DNA from: Porticoccaceae bacterium
GTDB taxonomy: Bacteria; Pseudomonadota; Gammaproteobacteria; Pseudomonadales; Porticoccaceae
Assembly: GCA_902562425.1 (NCBI GenBank)
Contig: CACETF010000012.1
Location: forward strand, 1-64,000
DNA length: 64,000 nt
Direction of reading: 5' to 3'
Shown here in pieces: positions 26,713-35,211 of this stretch. The notes below the pieces were generated by a model. The model saw only the letters and a list, made by a program, of their open reading frames with translations, was not told the DNA's origin and ran no database searches. A program made the position numbers and the translations under genes. The first letter of the stretch is position 1. Every line of letters starts with the position of its first letter.

Positions 26713-28914
26713 TTAACGTGCTCCAAAATAACGTGTAACCTCTACACCTATTTGGCGAGGCATGCCCCATGTGCCATGTCGTCCATATTGAGTGTTGCCG
26801 GTGGACATCGCGAGAACATAGGCTTGATTAGTGGCGTTATTAATGAAAAAACGTACCCCATATAATCCGTCGGCACTCTCATAATTCGCATTGGCATTCA
26901 CAACCACATAACCCTCCTGCGAATCCTCTGGCTGATTAAATTCTCGATAAAAAGTGCGAGATCTGTAGCTTGTGTTCAGCGTGAGCCCGAGATTTCCTCC
27001 TGAGTTAAGTGCAACATTATAGTTGACTCCAATGTTTAAGCTATTTTCAGGAGCATTATTTAAGACATTTCCACCAACATCTATCGTACCAAGCGATAAG
27101 CGCATCGAATCGTTGTTAAAGAAACTTCCATAAGCAGAATCTAGGTATGTATACCCTAGGGATACAGTTAGCTCGTCACTCACATTTGATAGATACTCAA
27201 TCTCTAATCCATCTATCACTGTGTCTCCAGAATTCGCGATGATTCCATTAATACCGATTACCTGAGCTACTTGGAAGTCGTCATAATTGTAGTGGAATGC
27301 AGCCACGCTTAAACTTGCCGCTCCGTCACTTAGCGACCCTTTGTATCCAATTTCGTATGATTGGACGGTCTCTGGCAACCATGGATCATTGCAATCAGAC
27401 ATATTAATGCCACCAGCTTTAAATCCCTCTGAGAAGGAGGCGTATATCATGCTAGAATCTGAAGTATCAACCTCCATCGAGGCTCGCATTGTGTTCGCTG
27501 AGTCCTCCCAACTGGTGGTTTTGACTCCTTGACAAAAATCTAAAAATAGAGGAGTCTGAACTAGACCATCAGATGGGTTTTCATAATTAAAACCATTCGG
27601 GCCAAGCGTGTAGATCCTCCGAGAGTGTCCCTCTGTGATTTCCTCATCTGTCTTTCGGAATCCAAGTCCAATACGTAATGAATCACTCAATGAATATGTT
27701 CCATCCACAAAGTATCCTGTCGATTTTGTATCCATTTGGGGCTGCAGTTGCTCAAAAGCTCCGGGAACTGGAAAAAATGCAGGCAAGGGGAGACCAATGT
27801 AATTTGCGCGACTACGCTGGTCGTCCATGTAATAAAAACCTGCTATCCAATCGAGGCGCCCTGACTTGCCAGAGATATTAAGCTCTTGCGTGAAGGTCTC
27901 AGTCTGATTTTCGTCTGTCCTCTGGAACAAACCAACGCTCGATGAGTCCGCGGGGCCCTCAAAGTAATCATAAAAATCTTGTTGAGCCGTTATTGATGTG
28001 ATCGTGAAGTTGTCCATTTCCCAAGTTAGAGTCAGACTTGCGACGTCATAGTCGCGCTCGGCGTCCCAAAACCCATTGCTATAGACACTCCAAGGAGCCT
28101 CTGATACCAAAGTCCCATCTATCGGCAAGTTTGCGGTCGCGTTAGCATACGCAGCATGCTCCTTGACAATCGTATGATGATCCCATGGACCATCCATTGT
28201 GCTCTTTCCATACATTATTTCCGCATTCAAAGTATCGCTTAACTCAGCTGTCAGCAATAACCTGAAATTAGACTTCTCACCCTGCATTTGGTCATTAAAG
28301 CCGTCCATTAAATTTTTAATCCATCCTTCTCCCGCATCGAGGTGATTAAATGCTAATCTCACCCCAACGGAGTCTGAAATAGGCGCGCTGTACACACCCT
28401 CTAATGAGGTATGGTCGTACTCCGCAAATCCAAGCTTTAATTTTCCGTAAACTTCCTCAGTGGGCTTTGCAGGGATAAAATTTACAGCCCCGCCATTGGA
28501 ATTTCTCCCATAGAGCGTGCCCTGAGGCCCCCGCAATACCTCGATTCTTTCTAAATCTAGGCTGGATAATTGCGAGCTGGTGCCATTCGACTGCACAACT
28601 CCACCAACGGTCACCAACACTCCCGGTTGGTAATTAAACTCTCCCACACCTCTTATTGCTATTCGCTTATTGCCCAGGGTTTCGCCGTAGTGCAGGCTAG
28701 GAACGGCAAATTGAAGCTCGGTAATTTCATCAATCCCGCGAGCTGCTAACTCTTCTGCCGTCACTGCTGTGATTGCTCCTGGAGTTGTCATCACAGTACC
28801 TACCCTTTTCGATCCTGTGACTAATATCTCCTCTAACTCTGTCGCCAGAGCTGTGATGGGAAACAAAAAAACCATCGAATGAAAAATTAAACACAAATTT
28901 TTAAACTTAAGCAT
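26713..28914 (-). CDS. TonB-dependent outer-membrane receptor
   Basis: A receptor of about 734 residues. After a signal peptide (FSMVFLFPITALA-like segment) comes the TonB-box-like EEILVTGSKR, then a plug domain (GVGEFNYQPGVLV, LERIEVLRGPQGTLYGRNSNGGAVN) and a 22-strand barrel ending in an aromatic residue near the C-terminus. The ORF is open further upstream to 29088, but ATG 28914 is chosen: it directly precedes the signal peptide and has a strong GGGGGT ribosome-binding site (TTTGGGGGTGTAAGATA). The plug resembles receptors of the sphingomonad/marine 'pesticin/other' type, so the ligand is more likely an organic substrate than a siderophore, but this cannot be settled. It precedes the Tat hydrolase by 38 bases. 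Confidence 0.92.
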   Translation of the reverse strand: MLKFKNLCLIFHSMVFLFPITALATELEEILVTGSKRVGTVMTTPGAITAVTAEELAARGIDEITELQFAVPSLHYGETLGNKRIAIRGVGEFNYQPGVLVTVGGVVQSNGTSSQLSSLDLERIEVLRGPQGTLYGRNSNGGAVNFIPAKPTEEVYGKLKLGFAEYDHTSLEGVYSAPISDSVGVRLAFNHLDAGEGWIKNLMDGFNDQMQGEKSNFRLLLTAELSDTLNAEIMYGKSTMDGPWDHHTIVKEHAAYANATANLPIDGTLVSEAPWSVYSNGFWDAERDYDVASLTLTWEMDNFTITSITAQQDFYDYFEGPADSSSVGLFQRTDENQTETFTQELNISGKSGRLDWIAGFYYMDDQRSRANYIGLPLPAFFPVPGAFEQLQPQMDTKSTGYFVDGTYSLSDSLRIGLGFRKTDEEITEGHSRRIYTLGPNGFNYENPSDGLVQTPLFLDFCQGVKTTSWEDSANTMRASMEVDTSDSSMIYASFSEGFKAGGINMSDCNDPWLPETVQSYEIGYKGSLSDGAASLSVAAFHYNYDDFQVAQVIGINGIIANSGDTVIDGLEIEYLSNVSDELTVSLGYTYLDSAYGSFFNNDSMRLSLGTIDVGGNVLNNAPENSLNIGVNYNVALNSGGNLGLTLNTSYRSRTFYREFNQPEDSQEGYVVVNANANYESADGLYGVRFFINNATNQAYVLAMSTGNTQYGRHGTWGMPRQIGVEVTRYFGAR

Positions 28915-29011
28915 TATCTTACACCCCCAAATAGTTGATTTTTTTATATTAAGATTGAGTAAAAAATCTAGCAGTAATGGAAACTTTGTATTTGTTATGC
29001 CGTCAAGTATA

Positions 29012-29025
29012 TATAGTGAACTATA
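29012..29025. promoter_or_regulatory. Palindrome TATAGTGAACTATA upstream of the TonB receptor
   Basis: A perfect 14-base palindrome about 98 bases before the receptor start, in the gap after the MFS gene. Related half-sites (TGTGAACTAT near 30531 and TATAGTGTGCT near 30582) occur between the MFS gene and the divergent TetR gene. This makes it a candidate operator of that regulator. Confidence 0.4.
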
Positions 29026-29056
29026 ATTAATGCAACCGAGATTTTCACTGGAACTA

Positions 29057-30340
29057 CTATTCATCATTTGCAACTCTCTCTCGCTCACCCTTTAGATACC
29101 AACCTGCCATTGCAAATAATGGTATGGCGGCAAAAGAAATACAGGTGTATGCAGTCAAAACTATTGTGTATGGATTGTTGTACCCCTGAGATGAAAACCA
29201 ATCAATTAGAATCCCACCAGACGTGACGCCAATGGCGACACCCGCAACCTGGATCATCAAGACGACAAAACCGAATGTCAAACCTCGCTGACTTGCAGGA
29301 ACAATTTCCTGAACAGTGGCGAATGCAGGAGCATAGAAACACGCCATTTGGAAGAATGTAGTGAAAATGCCCAATGAAAACCAGATGCTGCTTGGTTCAA
29401 CGAGCCTGTAGGTCAGAAGAAAAGGCGCAAGCAGTAACATAACTAAAGCGAGGAAGAGTGGTCTTCCCATATTAGTTTTTCGCTTAAAAACATCACCCCC
29501 CAAACCACCAAAGAAATTCCCTACCAATCCTCCAGAAATAGCCATCCATGCAGTAACGGCAGCAATTTCGTTCCTATCAAAGCCTCGTTCCTCCACAAAC
29601 CACAGCTGCTCAAACGTAAAAGCACCCATCATTAAACCAAATACCATAGAGCCCGCCAACGTAAGAGAAAGGACTTTAGACCCCCTCAACAATCCAACGA
29701 TCGTTGTAAAAAGCTTCAAAATGGAGATATTAAGGTCTGCAGTATGCCCAATGCCTCTCCTAGGTGTCTCAGGAATAAAGTACGCAATTATCGCTAAAAG
29801 AACTCCAATAAACCCCATCAAATAGAAGCATCCTCGCCAACCAAACAACGGCTCAAGGTAAGCGACGATAAACAAGCTTCCCCCAACCCCCAAAGGTACA
29901 CCCATACCGAATACACCAACAGCGAAACCTTGCCACTGGCTAGGAAAGCGATCACCAATTGTTGATAATGCAGAGGGTGCCAATACTGATTCACCAACAC
30001 CAACAAACATTCGGGGGATAGCGAGACTATAAAATCCCCTCGCGGCGCCGGATACCGCAGTTAAGGCGCTCCAAACGCCGACTCCAAGTGCTATGAATCT
30101 CATGCGATTAACACGATCAGCAATGGTGCCCATAAAAACTCCACCCACCGCATACACAAATATAAAAAGTAGGCCGCTGATAAGTCCGAATTCTGTGTTG
30201 CTAAGCTCCAACTCAGGGACAATCCAATTGGCAAAACTCGGAATCAAATTACGGTCAACGTAATTGATACAATTTAGTAAGGTTAGAAATATAAGCAGTA
30301 AGAAATCATTAGAGTCCACCGCGTTATTTTTATTCGTCAA
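29057..30340 (-). CDS. Major facilitator superfamily transporter (spinster-like)
   Basis: A 427-residue protein with about 12 hydrophobic segments. LLNCINYVDRNLIPSF in the first helix, the loop motif GTIADRVNRMRFI (MFS signature between helices 2 and 3) and PRMFVGVGESVLAPSALSTIGDRFP are typical of the spinster/anion-symporter-like subfamily. Such carriers move organic anions, sugars or lipids. It is the first gene of the minus-strand series that goes on to the TonB receptor and selenoprotein, and is divergent from the TetR gene. It probably carries the substrate or a breakdown product across the inner membrane. Confidence 0.87.
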   Translation of the reverse strand: MTNKNNAVDSNDFLLLIFLTLLNCINYVDRNLIPSFANWIVPELELSNTEFGLISGLLFIFVYAVGGVFMGTIADRVNRMRFIALGVGVWSALTAVSGAARGFYSLAIPRMFVGVGESVLAPSALSTIGDRFPSQWQGFAVGVFGMGVPLGVGGSLFIVAYLEPLFGWRGCFYLMGFIGVLLAIIAYFIPETPRRGIGHTADLNISILKLFTTIVGLLRGSKVLSLTLAGSMVFGLMMGAFTFEQLWFVEERGFDRNEIAAVTAWMAISGGLVGNFFGGLGGDVFKRKTNMGRPLFLALVMLLLAPFLLTYRLVEPSSIWFSLGIFTTFFQMACFYAPAFATVQEIVPASQRGLTFGFVVLMIQVAGVAIGVTSGGILIDWFSSQGYNNPYTIVLTAYTCISFAAIPLFAMAGWYLKGERERVANDE

Positions 30341-30611
30341 CGCTTACTCCTTACGAGCGGGTATTAACTAGATCTGGGGAGAGTAAATAATAAGTTTAAT
30401 TTTTATATTTAACTTTACATTATCACCGGATAAGTTTTTTGACAACTATTAAAAAACACAGAGAGTTCAATCATAATCTATGCTTCTAGCAGTTTTGCAG
30501 AACGCCTCTGTGCATAAAATGGTCTATTACTGTGAACTATTGCCCATCCAAAAAGGATTGCGATAAAAACCCAGATGTCTATAGTGTGCTTTCAATTAAA
30601 GCGCTGATTAG
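30341..30611. other. Divergent promoter region between MFS and TetR genes
   Basis: 271 bp. It holds TGTGAACTAT (near 30531) and TATAGTGTGCT (near 30582), both related to the palindrome at 29012. The left half is A+T-rich (TTTAATTTTTATATTTAACTT). These are reasonable places for TetR autoregulation, but no site was proven. Confidence 0.4.
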
Positions 30612-30620
30612 GTGACATAC

Positions 30621-31280
30621 ATGGGTACGAAATATCCCAAGCGAGCCCATAAAAAAGATCAAAACCGACATAAATTAGAAACCGCGGCATGTATTCTTTT
30701 TTCGACAAAAGGGCACCAATATACGACTCTATCAAATATCGCGGACAAAGCGAATCTGCATGTTCAGACTCTATATCGGCACTTCAAAAACAAAGAAGAA
30801 ATTACAATTGCCGCTGCTAATTTAGTTGTCCACGATTGTCGAGTACATTTTGAATGCACATCGGCAAGTGATTCTGTCTTCGAAAAGTGGCGGGGTTGGG
30901 TATCTAAAACTGTTCCATTCCTTTTCTCAGAGGGAATTAGCAAGCACAAAATCAACCAATGGCAATCCTCCTATTCTCTCCTGAATGATCGCTTCCTACT
31001 ATTTTTGAATTCTGGTTATGAAAATCTGTTGACCGAACATCTTGCGGCAGAATTTAAAGTAGATATGAATAATGAAGTTCTCCCGAGGCTAATAGCAAGT
31101 ATGCTTTTAAGTGGCAACGAAATGGCACTCAAAACTTGCGCAAAACAAATAAACTCGATCGATGACAAAAGTGATTATACCGAATTGATTCTTAACAAAA
31201 GTGATGAATTGATCGATAAAATTGAAAAGATTGCGCAAAGTTATCATGAAAAATATAAACTCACCTCAATCAAAAACTGA
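30621..31280 (+). CDS. TetR/AcrR-family transcriptional regulator
   Basis: A regulator of about 219 residues. The N-terminal HTH covers roughly residues 14-60 (AACILFSTKGHQYTTLSNIADKANLHVQTLYRHFKNKEEI, with the usual Y-R-H-F-K-N-K-E tail). The C-terminal ligand domain is not classifiable. The frame is open from GTG 30612; ATG 30621 is preferred. Its position, divergent from the nine-gene minus-strand series, makes it the likely repressor of that series, with the substrate or an intermediate as inducer. Confidence 0.85.
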   Translation: MGTKYPKRAHKKDQNRHKLETAACILFSTKGHQYTTLSNIADKANLHVQTLYRHFKNKEEITIAAANLVVHDCRVHFECTSASDSVFEKWRGWVSKTVPFLFSEGISKHKINQWQSSYSLLNDRFLLFLNSGYENLLTEHLAAEFKVDMNNEVLPRLIASMLLSGNEMALKTCAKQINSIDDKSDYTELILNKSDELIDKIEKIAQSYHEKYKLTSIKN

Positions 31281-31341
31281 TAGTCGTATCTACAACTAGT
31301 TAAACAGGCAAGTGTGTTACCAGCTTAGAATCGATGAAATT

Positions 31342-32382
31342 TCAGTCAAAGATGCTAGGTTGCAAGTAGAAAGATAATACTCCAGTGTCAATTAGGGTTG
31401 ACTTCTCAGCGCCAACCCGAAGTAACTCATCTTGCACATGAAGACGAGCCTTCTCTAGCCTCTTCATAGAACGAGCAACAAAAGCTCCATCACCAAGGTC
31501 CAACGTAAAGTATTTTTTTCCTTGAGCTGCAGCTGAGATACTAGAAGACGCAAAAACCTGATAGTGGTCACGGGCATAATCAAGGATTGGGTGGATCGAA
31601 GTTGCGAGTGCATCATCCTCAAGCCACTGCGAACCGTCATTGGCACCGTCCCAAATTCGATGGACATAAGACTCCATCACCTCTAAATGATCTCCAAGCC
31701 AGGTGCGCGGTTCTGGATCAAGCAAAAAATGAGCTTTAAACGGGCCTGCCAACGCAAAGTCTGCGAGACAGGCCCGGGGACCCAGGAGAAAATCGTGATT
31801 TGACAAATGCTGCCCCAACAGTTTTAGTAATCTTGAAAAATCGCGCTGAATCGCCTCTTTATGCTCAGGACCCGCTCCCTGCACTTCACATGCCCCAACT
31901 CCAAATGCTTTATGAATATGCTCTCCGAAATTAGCGACCTCGGTCCTCTCCAAATCATCCAACTTCTCGTCAATAAATTTTCCCAGAAGAGTATTCATCC
32001 CAAAACGAACTCCAGTAACTTTCACGTTATCTGGATAGCACCACCTCGAATGAAGGGCGTGTCTGGGATACCAATGATTGAAAAAATCCTCAAGTACAAA
32101 ACAGGTTCCTTTTTGGACTGGAGTTTCTGGCAAAACTGGAATTTTAGAAAACCTTGAATTTAGCATCGGCCCCAAACTTATTGTATCGCTAATCATCCAT
32201 CCATCTGGAGTACTTAAAGCTGGGATAAAACGAGTACCGGTTCTCGACTCTATAAACTCTCGGTTATCATTAGTTTTAAGCATCCATTCGTATGGGATTT
32301 TCTGATATCGCAACTGTGCTTCCAACTTACGGGTAAACATACTCATCTCTTGTCCGATCAATTTATATTTGCCTTGATACAT
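31342..32382 (-). CDS. Glutathione S-transferase-like protein, long form
   Basis: A 346-residue protein with a GST N-domain (YKLIGQEMSMFTRKLEAQLRY, RFIPALSTPDGWMISDTISL) and helical C-domain (LLGPRACLADFALAGPF). About 90 extra residues follow. It shares this layout with the protein at 22540-23658, so the two are probably paralogues acting on related substrates. The gene begins 106 bases after the acyl-CoA synthetase on the same strand and is probably the last gene of that unit. Confidence 0.72.
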   Translation of the reverse strand: MYQGKYKLIGQEMSMFTRKLEAQLRYQKIPYEWMLKTNDNREFIESRTGTRFIPALSTPDGWMISDTISLGPMLNSRFSKIPVLPETPVQKGTCFVLEDFFNHWYPRHALHSRWCYPDNVKVTGVRFGMNTLLGKFIDEKLDDLERTEVANFGEHIHKAFGVGACEVQGAGPEHKEAIQRDFSRLLKLLGQHLSNHDFLLGPRACLADFALAGPFKAHFLLDPEPRTWLGDHLEVMESYVHRIWDGANDGSQWLEDDALATSIHPILDYARDHYQVFASSSISAAAQGKKYFTLDLGDGAFVARSMKRLEKARLHVQDELLRVGAEKSTLIDTGVLSFYLQPSIFD

Positions 32383-32488
32383 TTCTCAATCCCTCTTATC
32401 CAAATTTTGATCACAAAATAACTAGCAAATTAAGTGTTTTAGCACTTTGTCTGAACAACGCAGATAATGCTCTTAACAACGCAAAAGC

Positions 32489-34078
32489 TCACACCTCTAT
32501 CTTGGGAAGTCGCTCTCTAAGCTCGTTTTTAGCTACCTTTTCTATAGTCGAGCGGGGTAAAGATTCAACGACGTGCACATCACGTACCACCTTAAAATCG
32601 GCTAAATTTTCAGAACAGACTGAAATTATTCTGGATTTAAGCTCATATACATTGGTATCTTTGAGGGGAATTACAAATGCAACCGGAACCTCTTCGAGCA
32701 TGCTGTGCGGTTGCCCCACCACGGCACATTCCTCCACTAAACCAGAAGACTGAATAACGCTTTCTATCTCAGAACTCGCAACATTTTCAGCACCGACCCT
32801 CAACATATCCTTCGCACGATTAACAAAAAATAACCACCCATCCGCGTCCATACGAATGATATCACCTGTCTCAAACCACCCATCCACGTCAAATGAATCC
32901 TCTGTAGCCTTCGAATTTTTATAGTACTCCTTGAACATGGAAACTCCGCGCACACCTCGAATAAATAACAAACCGCTCTCTCCCGGGCGTATCGATGAGC
33001 CATCATCACTACGAATTTGTATCTCGTATTCATTAGCAGCACGGCCGATAGTGCCTGTTGGACCCAAATGATGAACATCCGCAACAATACCTTGCGTCAG
33101 GGTCTCAGTCATACCCCACCAACCAAGCATCGGGACATTAAATTTAGGGAAATACTCCGTAAAGTTACCTCCTGGACCCCAAAACCGATAAGAATGCTGA
33201 GGCACCGGATGCTTTGATAGCGCCTGCAGAACAAAAGGTATCGACGAGGCCCATGTAACTTTGTATTTCAAGGATAGCGGCCAGAATCTTGACGCCGAAA
33301 ACTTGGGTTGCAGAACCATTGTGCCGCCAGACCAATGAGTGGCCAACATTGAATAGCCCTGTGCGTTGACATGAAATAGTGGCATAAAAACAAGAGTTAC
33401 ATCGTCAAACCTCAAGCCTAGATGACTTGCTGAAAGCTTACCCGCCCAAACTCCATTAGCATGAGTCCAAAGCACTGCCTTCGGCCTTGAGGTAGTGCCA
33501 GAAGTAAATTGCACACTTAAGTCCCGCTGAGGATTTCTTGAGAGAGCAGGAAGGGTGTGCTCGGTGTCATAGACTTCATCGAAAGGAATACATTCAACAT
33601 GTTCAGGAACGGCGGCAGCCTGACCCGCATCATTATCGGTGACTATCAGGAGTGAAATATCTTCGCAGCTGTTATAAATGAGTTCAGAGAAAGATGGCTG
33701 CGTTATCGCACACACGGCTTCCGTGTGCCGAGAAAAATATTTAAGGTCCCTAGCTACGGATCGCGTGTTTGTCGAGACAGCTACAGCCCCAAGTTCAGCA
33801 CATGCGTACCAACTAATCACAAATTCCGGTGAGTTAACCATATGAAGGATGACAAAATTGCCTTCCCGTACACCTAAATTAAATAACCCTCGTCCTAATT
33901 GACGAGCTTTCAACTGTAGCTCTCGGTAGCTGAGGGTACTTGAATCTCCCTCAAATGGCTCCCAGATCAAACAAGGCTTATCAGGCGAACGACACACGGC
34001 CTGCTCCAACATCCAAGGTATATCCATACCCTCCATCGCCTGCAGCCTCGTTTCATCTAATTGTTGTTTTAAATCCAT
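32489..34078 (-). CDS. Acyl-CoA synthetase (AMP-forming)
   Basis: A 529-residue ANL-superfamily ligase activating a carboxylic acid to its CoA thioester through an acyl-adenylate. The P-loop is FTSGTTSRPKAVLWTH (near 190), the A5 motif is GWWGMTET (near 312), the A7/A8 region is GWFETGDIIRMDADGWLFFVNRAKDM (key residues TGD and R), and the catalytic lysine lies in TIEKVAKNELR near the C-terminus. The P-loop has SRPK instead of the usual GxPK. Length is normal. Substrate range is not predictable; neighbours suggest an acid made by the thiamine enzyme or hydrolase. Confidence 0.9.
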   Translation of the reverse strand: MDLKQQLDETRLQAMEGMDIPWMLEQAVCRSPDKPCLIWEPFEGDSSTLSYRELQLKARQLGRGLFNLGVREGNFVILHMVNSPEFVISWYACAELGAVAVSTNTRSVARDLKYFSRHTEAVCAITQPSFSELIYNSCEDISLLIVTDNDAGQAAAVPEHVECIPFDEVYDTEHTLPALSRNPQRDLSVQFTSGTTSRPKAVLWTHANGVWAGKLSASHLGLRFDDVTLVFMPLFHVNAQGYSMLATHWSGGTMVLQPKFSASRFWPLSLKYKVTWASSIPFVLQALSKHPVPQHSYRFWGPGGNFTEYFPKFNVPMLGWWGMTETLTQGIVADVHHLGPTGTIGRAANEYEIQIRSDDGSSIRPGESGLLFIRGVRGVSMFKEYYKNSKATEDSFDVDGWFETGDIIRMDADGWLFFVNRAKDMLRVGAENVASSEIESVIQSSGLVEECAVVGQPHSMLEEVPVAFVIPLKDTNVYELKSRIISVCSENLADFKVVRDVHVVESLPRSTIEKVAKNELRERLPKIEV

Positions 34079-34140
34079 TTCGTCAAAGTCCTTTTGAACA
34101 TTAATGGAGGGACATTTTCACTGTCAACTTGCCAAGAAAA

Positions 34141-35211
34141 CTAATCATTGAACTGCTTGACCAAAAATTCTCTCAATTCGTTGTGCACTTGATGGAATTC
34201 GGGAGATTCTCCTGCAATAAGATAACCGCCATGAAACATTCCGTCATAAACATTTAATGATGCCTCAATACCGGCTTCTCTTAACTTCCTGTGCAATCGC
34301 ACCGTATCACTCAACAATAAGTCTCTGGTTCCAGTAACTAAATAGACGGGCGGAAACTTGTCAAATTCACCAAAAATTGGCGATATTAAAGGATCATCCA
34401 ATCGCGTTGCACCAGCATTCAATCGTGCTAGGGCATCCATAAACCCGTCATACGTGGGAAGTACTGGATCGATTCCCTTGAGAATGTTCAACGAATCACT
34501 CATGTTGGTTGCATCGGTGCGGGGAGTCCCAGCATAGAGCGCGTCTGGAATGGGGTAATTCATCTCCTTAAAATAATGAATCGAGGCGACTGCTAGCTCA
34601 CCCCCTGCTGAGGTTCCTCCTATCGCATATTTACGACTTGGCTCTTCGGCAAACAGTGCCCCATAGACACGGGCTATATCCTCAATTGCAGCGGGATGTG
34701 GGTTCTCAGGCGGCACCCGATAATCAATCGAGATTACTTCAATACCGACTTTGGACGCAATAATGATTCCCTCCTGCGCTGTCAAGTCCCCACCCCCGAA
34801 AAATCTTCCTCCCCCATGAAGGTGTATGAATAGTCCTTCGGTATTAATACTCTCGGGCATAAGCCTAAAGATGGGTACCCCAAGAATTTCATCTCGCTCC
34901 ACGGTAACAACAAAACGGGACGATAATGCCTCCAGGGACGATCCCACTACCCCTGCCCTAGCTTTATTTACTCGCTCTCTAAGGTCAATCCACGCCTCGT
35001 CAGTGGTGGGTATTTCTCTTGGAATGGGGAGTTGATTATCAAGAATATAATTTCTTATTTCCTGACTAGCAGCCATTGGAGGCGGTAATGGGCTCTCTTT
35101 TTTAAGTACTGCCGAAGCAAAAAAACCAAGAATAATGCCGAGAAAAATCAGCATGATACTTACCAACATCATACTTTGATTCCTATGCTCTAGTAATAAT
35201 TTAACTTCCAT
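34141..35211 (-). CDS. Membrane-anchored alpha/beta hydrolase
   Basis: A 356-residue protein with one N-terminal membrane segment (about residues 14-34, SMMLVSIMLIFLGIILGFFA-like) that likely anchors it facing the periplasm. The hydrolase part has HLHGGGRFFGGG (HGGG), GGTSAGGELA (nucleophile Ser in GTSAG), TGTRDLLLSD (acid) and DGMFHGGYL (His). This is the hormone-sensitive lipase group. It overlaps the upstream thiamine-enzyme gene by 11 bases, indicating a common transcript. Confidence 0.87.
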   Translation of the reverse strand: MEVKLLLEHRNQSMMLVSIMLIFLGIILGFFASAVLKKESPLPPPMAASQEIRNYILDNQLPIPREIPTTDEAWIDLRERVNKARAGVVGSSLEALSSRFVVTVERDEILGVPIFRLMPESINTEGLFIHLHGGGRFFGGGDLTAQEGIIIASKVGIEVISIDYRVPPENPHPAAIEDIARVYGALFAEEPSRKYAIGGTSAGGELAVASIHYFKEMNYPIPDALYAGTPRTDATNMSDSLNILKGIDPVLPTYDGFMDALARLNAGATRLDDPLISPIFGEFDKFPPVYLVTGTRDLLLSDTVRLHRKLREAGIEASLNVYDGMFHGGYLIAGESPEFHQVHNELREFLVKQFND

